A program made the translations under genes and the position numbers. From assembly GCA_018679315.1 (NCBI GenBank), contig JAHHLF010000289.1, positions 1 through 19,409 of the forward strand: a stretch of DNA of 19,409 bases. Reading direction: 5' to 3'. This stretch comes from Bacteroidia bacterium. Lineage in GTDB: Bacteria; Bacteroidota; Bacteroidia; Flavobacteriales; Flavobacteriaceae. Position 1 is the first letter of the stretch, and each line of letters starts with the position of its first letter. The notes under the pieces were generated by a model. It was not told where the DNA came from. It ran no database searches and worked only from the letters and a program-made list of their open reading frames with translations. Below are positions 14,188 through 19,409 of the stretch, one piece after another.

Positions 14188-15785
14188 TCCTTTTCGATCT
14201 CCTTATAGGTATATTTATTCTCTTTCCAATCTATACGATGCGAACGGTAGAATTGTACGTTCATTCGATCCAGGAAGGGTGCCTGGTTGGCTAGGCGGAC
14301 TTTGTATTTCTCCCAATCTCTATTCTCAGGACTACTCCAACTGAGCTCAGAATGACCGATCACTCTGGGAAAAGCCAGGTATTCCAATTCGCCTAGATCA
14401 CTTATGGTCTCAGACCACAAGGGTGCTTCAACTCCCAGGATGTTTTCCAGAGGAAGCCCTTCTGTATAGGATTCCGGGCTCCAGACATAAGCTGTATCGA
14501 CAGGTATATAGGCCGCCCAATGCAGTCCGTGTTTAGAGAGCGTATCATACTCCATATCCAGATAGGTTTTCTTGGCAGGAGACATAATTACCTGCATTCC
14601 TTTTTCCACGGCCATTTTAGTGTGATCCTCGCTTGCCCAGAATTGGGCAATAGAAGTAGAATCCACATCAGCCTGGGCGATCTCATCCCAGCCGATCATG
14701 CGCTTCCCATACTTCTGCACGATCTTTTCTACCCGGTTGACGAAGTAGATATAATCATTCTTGCTCGTAGAATGGCTTTCATCCCCTCCAATATGGAAAT
14801 AGGGACCGGGGGTGATAGCGCTGATCTCACGCACTACATCGTCGATAAAGGCATAGACCGTATCTTTTCGGGTATCAAAGGAACTGAACCCTACCCGCAT
14901 ACCTTCATATAAGGCAAGGGGTTTCCCTGTCCCGTCCAGGAAGGGATAGGATACTGAAGCGGCATTTGTATGCCCTGGCATATCAATTTCCGGGATGACT
15001 GTCATATAATGCTTTGCTGCATAGGCGACGATATCCTTGTAGTCATTTTGTGTAAAAAAGCCGCCTGCTTCCCCGCCTACTTCAGTGCTTCCTCCGATCT
15101 CGGTCAGTTTTGGCCAGGATTTAATCTCAATGCGCCAGCCCTGGTCATCAGTCAGGTGTAGGTGAAGAATATTAATCTTGTAATAGGCCAAGAGGTCTAT
15201 ATATTTTTTGACGTCTTCTACACTAAAGAAATGCCGGGCTACATCAAGCATGGATCCGCGGAATCCAAAATTAGGTTCATCGGAGATCTTACCTGTGGGT
15301 ATCGGCCAGATAGATCGGTCGGCCAGGGTGTCGTTTGCTTCTTCAGGGATCAACTGTCGCAGGCTTTGTACGCCCCGAAAAATCCCCTCAGGATCTGAAG
15401 CACTCAATATAATGGAATCCCGGTTCATCACCAGTTCATAGGCTTCTTTATTGGCTTCGAAGTCTTCTTCCACACTCAGGTAAATATAGCGTTCAACACC
15501 TTCTTTGTCTTCCTTGTTGATGGGTGTGATCAATCCGGTTTTAGAACGGATCTTTTCAGATAAAAATTCAGCTACTGCTGCCAATGGCTCGTCATTTGAA
15601 GAGGTATAGATGCCCGTAAACTGATCCAAACCAAAGGCATCTCCATCAGATGCTATTTGTAACGGCATGGGAATTAAATCGGCCGAAGAAAGATCCGTTT
15701 CCGGAAACTGGATCTCGGATTTTGCAGGTTTGCATTGTATAGCCAGAACAATGATTAGGAAACTGAATAGGAGTGCTTTTTTCAT
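14184..15785 (-). CDS. GH20 beta-N-acetylhexosaminidase, probable lipoprotein
   Basis: The enzyme cleaves terminal beta-linked GlcNAc or GalNAc, by substrate-assisted catalysis in family GH20. The 533-residue protein has an N-terminal GH20b-type domain (about 35-165) and a catalytic barrel from about 170: FRGSMLDVARHF (176-187), LHLTDDQGWRIE (209-220), EIDMPGH (266-272), HIGGDE (331-336) with the catalytic Asp335-Glu336, WDE (366-368) and GVEAPLWSE (451-459). The N-terminus is a lipoprotein-type signal, with Cys18 preceded by L-A-I-Q; Gln at -1 is atypical, so cleavage by signal peptidase II is probable, not certain. It lies 10 nt after the SGNH hydrolase gene and is the last gene of the operon. 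Chitin fragments, peptidoglycan or glycoprotein glycans are possible substrates. Confidence 0.93.
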   Translation of the reverse strand: MKKALLFSFLIIVLAIQCKPAKSEIQFPETDLSSADLIPMPLQIASDGDAFGLDQFTGIYTSSNDEPLAAVAEFLSEKIRSKTGLITPINKEDKEGVERYIYLSVEEDFEANKEAYELVMNRDSIILSASDPEGIFRGVQSLRQLIPEEANDTLADRSIWPIPTGKISDEPNFGFRGSMLDVARHFFSVEDVKKYIDLLAYYKINILHLHLTDDQGWRIEIKSWPKLTEIGGSTEVGGEAGGFFTQNDYKDIVAYAAKHYMTVIPEIDMPGHTNAASVSYPFLDGTGKPLALYEGMRVGFSSFDTRKDTVYAFIDDVVREISAITPGPYFHIGGDESHSTSKNDYIYFVNRVEKIVQKYGKRMIGWDEIAQADVDSTSIAQFWASEDHTKMAVEKGMQVIMSPAKKTYLDMEYDTLSKHGLHWAAYIPVDTAYVWSPESYTEGLPLENILGVEAPLWSETISDLGELEYLAFPRVIGHSELSWSSPENRDWEKYKVRLANQAPFLDRMNVQFYRSHRIDWKENKYTYKEIEKD

Positions 15786-15795
15786 AAGGATTGTT

Positions 15796-16452
15796 TTAAT
15801 TTCCGAAGGGTTTTATAATTGTCTTCCAGAGGGAATATCCCTGCTCATTCATATGGAGTCCGTCTTCCAGGAAGATCTCTTTTTTAACGGTTCCGTCTTC
15901 CAGCATGCTGTCCCATATATGGACATAGGAAGTACGTATATCTTGCTCACAGAGGGCTTTTAACTTAGCATTGAGTTTCTCGTATTTCTTCTTTAAATGC
16001 CATCGAACCAGACTGGGTTTGGCCCCGATAATTACCACTGGTGTCGGGCCATTATACTTTTGGATACGCCTGACGATACGCCGGGTTTGACGCACTATTT
16101 TGGCCGGGCTTTTTTTATTAAAGATGTCATTGTCCCCCTCATACAAAAACACCTTATCGGGTTTGTAATCAAGAACAAGCTCATCCAGGTATACTAAGAG
16201 ATCAGAAGCCATGGAACCGCCAAAACCTGAGTTTACCACCTGGACTTCTGAAAAGATCTCAGGCAATTCCTCCCAAAATCGAATACTCGAACTCCCGGCA
16301 AAGACATAGGTTTTCTTCCCATTAGTATATAAAGTATCATACTTGGCTTGCAATTCCTGGACTTCATCAAGAAGGCGCTTTGGCCGCTGGGCATTAATTT
16401 CATAAACCCAAAACCCAATAAGAAATAAAAATACGGCAGCTCGAAATTGCAT
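15796..16452 (-). CDS. Secreted SGNH/GDSL-type hydrolase
   Basis: The 218-residue protein has a signal peptide ending N-A-Q (about residues 1-22). SGNH blocks are in order: block I VFAGSSSIRFW (50-60) with probable nucleophile Ser55, block II NSGFGGS (74-80), block III YEGDND (104-109) with Asn108, and block V DGLHMNEQGY (197-206) with Asp197 and His200. It likely removes acyl groups (often acetyl) from glycans or lipids, in the periplasm or outside. The ATG at 16452 is preferred; an in-frame TTG lies just before it at 16455. The gap to the alpha/beta-hydrolase stop is 9 nt, so it is the second gene of the operon. Confidence 0.88.
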   Translation of the reverse strand: MQFRAAVFLFLIGFWVYEINAQRPKRLLDEVQELQAKYDTLYTNGKKTYVFAGSSSIRFWEELPEIFSEVQVVNSGFGGSMASDLLVYLDELVLDYKPDKVFLYEGDNDIFNKKSPAKIVRQTRRIVRRIQKYNGPTPVVIIGAKPSLVRWHLKKKYEKLNAKLKALCEQDIRTSYVHIWDSMLEDGTVKKEIFLEDGLHMNEQGYSLWKTIIKPFGN

Positions 16453-16461
16453 CAATTCTAT

Positions 16462-17334
16462 TTAATTGACCGCCTTAGATTGTGTTATTCCTTCTGAAAC
16501 AGACCATTCATAAAAACGATCGATCCATTGATCTGAAGGTTTTCCCTGAGCCTGCATGCCAAATCCATGTCCGCCTTTCGCATACATATGCAATTCACCA
16601 ACATGGCCTTCATCGATCCATTCCGTGTATAATTTAATGTTCGCAGGTGCTAACATCAACGGATCGTCTGCGGCACATACCATGAACATAGGAGGTGCTT
16701 CTTCAGGAAGTTCTTGCTCGTCCAGAACTGAGGTCCAGGCATAGACAGGGACAATAAAATTCGGGGCAGCAGCTTCCTCTGTATTATAGATCACACCAAA
16801 AGTGACAGCGCCACCTGCAGAGAAACCCATAAAGCCCACTTTAGATGGGTCTATTCCTAAGGAGTTTGCATTTTCTCGGACATAAGCAATGGCATTTATA
16901 CCATCCTGAATAGAGAAAGGAAGCAGACCTTTAACGATAGGAACTATCTTTTCCTGTAAGTCCGTCAGTTCTTTTACACCGTCTTCCCCCGTTGGTACGA
17001 GACGGTATTTTAAAACAAATGCCGTTATTCCTTTTTGGTTGAGCCATTTGGCCACGTCTGTCCCTTCTTTAGTGATGCTGTGTGCATACAATCCGCCCCC
17101 TGGAGCAATAATCACAGAAGTTCCATTGGCCATTTCAGCAGCCGGTTTAAAGATCTGCATCGTTGGTACGGAGACATTGGTTACAACCTGGGTTTCCCAT
17201 AGCGAAGAAAAGTATTCCTTTTCATCACCATTCCATTGAAAGCCAGTTGCCGCCTCATGCGGCACAGTTATGATCTCTTGTGCATTAAGGCAAAATGCCA
17301 AAAAGCAAAATATAGGTAAGGTTAGTTTTCTCAT
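16462..17334 (-). CDS. Secreted alpha/beta-hydrolase, esterase/acetylesterase-like
   Basis: From the ATG at 17334 the protein has 290 residues and a signal peptide (MRKLTLPIFCFLAFCLNAQ, cut after N-A-Q). The fold shows the oxyanion-hole IAPGGG (76-81), the nucleophile elbow GFSAGG (170-175, Ser172), the acid in AADDPL (221-226, Asp223 or Asp224) and the base in KGGHGFG (253-259, His256). It is closest in build to the acetylxylan-esterase-type or BD-FAE-like hydrolases of Bacteroidota. An in-frame ATG at 17412 would put 26 charged residues before the signal peptide and is rejected; a TATTTTTG promoter lies inside that stretch. The gene leads the operon SGNH hydrolase-GH20 and is divergent from the gene at 17401. 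Substrate inferred, not shown. Confidence 0.9.
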   Translation of the reverse strand: MRKLTLPIFCFLAFCLNAQEIITVPHEAATGFQWNGDEKEYFSSLWETQVVTNVSVPTMQIFKPAAEMANGTSVIIAPGGGLYAHSITKEGTDVAKWLNQKGITAFVLKYRLVPTGEDGVKELTDLQEKIVPIVKGLLPFSIQDGINAIAYVRENANSLGIDPSKVGFMGFSAGGAVTFGVIYNTEEAAAPNFIVPVYAWTSVLDEQELPEEAPPMFMVCAADDPLMLAPANIKLYTEWIDEGHVGELHMYAKGGHGFGMQAQGKPSDQWIDRFYEWSVSEGITQSKAVN

Positions 17335-17357
17335 AAAAGCACTATTAGTCTTCCTCC

Positions 17358-17365
17358 CAAAAATA
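17358..17365 (-). promoter_or_regulatory. -7 promoter element of the esterase/SGNH/GH20 operon
   Basis: The minus strand reads TATTTTTG (TAnnTTTG), 23 nt before the ATG at 17334, inside the 66-nt divergent gap. The plus direction has only an imperfect TACATTTA at about 17367, so the plus-strand gene's promoter is not identified. Confidence 0.58.
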
Positions 17366-17400
17366 GTACATTTATTCCTCCTAAATAAGAAGCCGATCTT

Positions 17401-19409
17401 ATGGACAACCAAACCAAGTTCCTCTGCTGTTTTCTCATTTGTATTTCTGTGTTGATGCCGAACCTGAATAGGGCTCAGGATCGACCTGTTGCTATTGCTA
17501 ATGAAATATCGTCTTCCCCGGTCATTGATGGAGAGGTATTAAATGATGGGGTTTGGTCTGAGATGAAAACCATTGGTGAGTTGTTGCAAACCCGACCGAA
17601 TTTTGGTCAACCTGCCACTGAAAAGACCGAAATACGTGTCGCCTATACCAAGGAATTCTTTTATGTCTCAGTTGTATGCTACGATAGCAATCCTGATGGT
17701 TTAGTGGTCTCGGATGCACGCCGCGATGCGAATCTTGATAATACAGATGCCTTCCTCTTTATCCTCGATACATATAAAGACGGTCAGAATGGTTTTATTT
17801 TTGGGACGAATTCCCTTGGGGTTCAATACGATGCCCAGGTTGATAATGAAGGCCAGGGAAATTTTAACCCTAACAGACAACAATCGGGAACTATTGGGGG
17901 ATTTAACCTTAATTGGGATGCCTCCTGGGAAGTGGCAACACAGGTGGGTAACTATGGCTGGAGTGCAGAATTTGCGATCCCGGTACGTACCTTACGATTT
18001 CAATCCGGGAAGGATTGGGGTATTAACTTCCGCAGGAATATCAGGAAATCAAACGAAGTGGCCTATTGGTCGCCTATCCCGATCGGATTTACGATAAACC
18101 GACTCTCGCTGGCGGGTTCCCTGACAGGACTGGATCTTCAAAGTCCGGGCAATCTGAAAGTGATCCCTTATGTATTGGGCAGGGCGGAAAAGGATTTTAC
18201 AACACCTGATTCTGAAACGGATTTTTCGGGTGATGCTGGTGCTGACCTCAAATTCAGCGTCACGCCTAGTTTAACGCTCGACCTGACTTACAATACCGAT
18301 TTTGCCCAGGTTGAAGTAGATGATCAGCAGGTGAACTTGGACCGATTTAATTTATTTTTTCCGGAAAAGCGTCCTTTCTTCCTTGAAAATGCCGGACAGT
18401 TTACCGTCGGAAGCCCTGGAGAAGTAGACCTTTTCTTTAGCCGAAGGATCGGTATTGGTGATGGAGGTAGGATAGTACCTATTATTGGAGGAGCCCGATT
18501 ATCGGGTAAACTCAATAAGACTAATGTGGGTCTCTTGAGTATGTTTACGGATGATGTGGTAGAGGAGGGGATAGAGAAAAATAATTTCACGGTGGCCCGG
18601 GTGAATCATGAATTTGGCGGACGTACGGCTATCGGTGCCGTATTGGTGAACAAGGAGGGCCTGCAAACAGATAATAGCTTTAACAGAACCTATGCCATAG
18701 ACGGGAAATGGGGCCTGGGCAACAAGGCCCGATTTTCAGGTTTTTATGCCCAATCCCGTGATCCGGAGAAAGCAGATGATGCCCATTCTTATAAACTGCA
18801 ATATGACTACCAGTGGAATAACCTGGTCATGCGAGCTGCATATACGGAAGTAGGGGAAGGGTTTAATCCCGAAGTAGGCTTCCTGTTACGATCGGCGTAT
18901 CGCAAACCGGAAGGCCTTATTCTATATCATCTACGACCGAAAAATCCTGATGCAAAAGTCCTGGAATACAGACCTCATATTTCTTACAGGGGCTACTGGA
19001 ATTTTGAAGGTTTTCAGGAAACCGGATTTCTGCATATTGATAATCACTGGGAATATAAAAGCGGGTTGGAATTCCATACAGGCGTGAATATTACGAGAGA
19101 AGGTGTGGTTAATGCCTTTGATATTTCCGAAGGGGTGACGATAGCGCCCGGCACCTATGACCATGTGGAAGGTCAGCTTATTTTCTTCACAAACAGGAGC
19201 AAGCCCTTATCTATTAGCACTCGACACGTGATAGGGGGTTCATTTGGGGGATCGCGATATCTCAATAGTGCTACGTTACGCTACAGACATGGAGATAAGT
19301 TAAATACCGAAGTAGGTTATCAGTACAACAAATTCGATCTGCCAGCCGGTACGTTTTCTGCCAATATATTCCGAGGTGCTGTAGCCTATTCCTTTACCCC
19401 GAATATGTA
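17401..19409 (+). CDS. DUF5916 outer-membrane protein with N-terminal CBM9-like domain, C-terminus beyond window
   Basis: The frame opens at an ATG at 17401 and stays open to the right edge, giving 669 codons without a stop. Residues 1-26 are a signal peptide (hydrophobic core, then N-R-A-Q). Residues about 35-235 match the carbohydrate-binding family 9-like beta-sandwich (VIDGEVLNDGVW, 41-52; TDAFLFILDTYKDG, 115-128). From about 245 the sequence is a DUF5916-type beta-barrel with alternating aromatic strands; its hallmark segments are FAQVEVDDQQVNLDRF (301-316) and LFFPEKRPFFLENA (318-331). The protein is probably anchored in the outer membrane, with the domain binding a glycan or related ligand; enzymatic activity is unproven. 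It is divergent from the esterase/GH20 operon, with a 66-nt gap, which hints at a shared glycan task. Confidence 0.87.
   Translation, partial: MDNQTKFLCCFLICISVLMPNLNRAQDRPVAIANEISSSPVIDGEVLNDGVWSEMKTIGELLQTRPNFGQPATEKTEIRVAYTKEFFYVSVVCYDSNPDGLVVSDARRDANLDNTDAFLFILDTYKDGQNGFIFGTNSLGVQYDAQVDNEGQGNFNPNRQQSGTIGGFNLNWDASWEVATQVGNYGWSAEFAIPVRTLRFQSGKDWGINFRRNIRKSNEVAYWSPIPIGFTINRLSLAGSLTGLDLQSPGNLKVIPYVLGRAEKDFTTPDSETDFSGDAGADLKFSVTPSLTLDLTYNTDFAQVEVDDQQVNLDRFNLFFPEKRPFFLENAGQFTVGSPGEVDLFFSRRIGIGDGGRIVPIIGGARLSGKLNKTNVGLLSMFTDDVVEEGIEKNNFTVARVNHEFGGRTAIGAVLVNKEGLQTDNSFNRTYAIDGKWGLGNKARFSGFYAQSRDPEKADDAHSYKLQYDYQWNNLVMRAAYTEVGEGFNPEVGFLLRSAYRKPEGLILYHLRPKNPDAKVLEYRPHISYRGYWNFEGFQETGFLHIDNHWEYKSGLEFHTGVNITREGVVNAFDISEGVTIAPGTYDHVEGQLIFFTNRSKPLSISTRHVIGGSFGGSRYLNSATLRYRHGDKLNTEVGYQYNKFDLPAGTFSANIFRGAVAYSFTPNM

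Noticed and set aside
14520..14912. Plus-strand open frame of 130 codons inside the GH20 gene
   Set aside because: It covers the antisense of the catalytic region, with no family features or promoter.
17335..17412. Longer esterase start at 17412
   Set aside because: It would bury the signal peptide 26 residues inside the protein and span a TATTTTTG promoter motif and the start of the divergent gene.

Overview
The window looks like chromosome of a marine-type Flavobacteriaceae (Bacteroidota). This rests on a type IX secretion (T9SS) type B sorting domain, a DUF5606 gene beside def, a DUF5916/CBM9-like outer-membrane protein, signal peptides ending in N-A-Q, and perfect TAnnTTTG (-7) promoter motifs upstream of most transcription units, with little Shine-Dalgarno signal. 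The genus is not established. I see no tRNA, rRNA, CRISPR array, insertion sequence, phage gene or origin. No gap between genes exceeds about 130 bases.

Layout. (1) 1-5385, minus strand: an ABC-2 exporter pair (ATPase, then permease) followed 25 nt later by a 902-residue secreted beta-propeller/Ig-like protein with a T9SS type B C-terminus, then 6 nt later by a secreted protein of tandem ~100-residue Ig/FN3-like repeats that runs off the left edge. (2) 5470-7020, minus: a small acidic-tailed protein of the plasmid pRiA4b ORF-3 (IS1096 TnpR-like) family, and ctaA for heme A synthase. (3) 7147-10046, minus: a tight three-gene unit of TupA-like ATP-grasp protein, tsaC and cca, ending in a strong hairpin that abuts the ctaA promoter. 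(4) 10128-11722: two convergent family 2 glycosyltransferases overlapping by 19 nt; with the ATP-grasp gene they form a small surface-glycan patch. (5) 11820-14187: dapD (minus) divergent from ruvX-def-DUF5606 (plus), a housekeeping block. (6) 14184-17334, minus: a likely operon of secreted alpha/beta-hydrolase, SGNH hydrolase and GH20 beta-N-acetylhexosaminidase. (7) 17401 to the right edge, plus: a divergent DUF5916/CBM9-like outer-membrane protein, truncated by the window.

How the genes relate. Most units are ordinary housekeeping: tRNA t6A and CCA-end formation, lysine/diaminopimelate synthesis, N-terminal deformylation, Holliday junction processing and heme A for cytochrome oxidase. The accessory parts are envelope-related: T9SS cargo, a glycan-assembly patch, and a secreted esterase/esterase/hexosaminidase set that could strip acyl groups and then trim terminal HexNAc residues. 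I found no convincing new defence or mobile system. The observations most worth checking are the esterase-SGNH-GH20 operon with its divergent outer-membrane partner, the ATP-grasp gene fused transcriptionally to tRNA-maturation genes, the terminator/promoter overlap before ctaA, the near-leaderless promoter geometry (ruvX especially), and a His-to-Asn change in CtaA.
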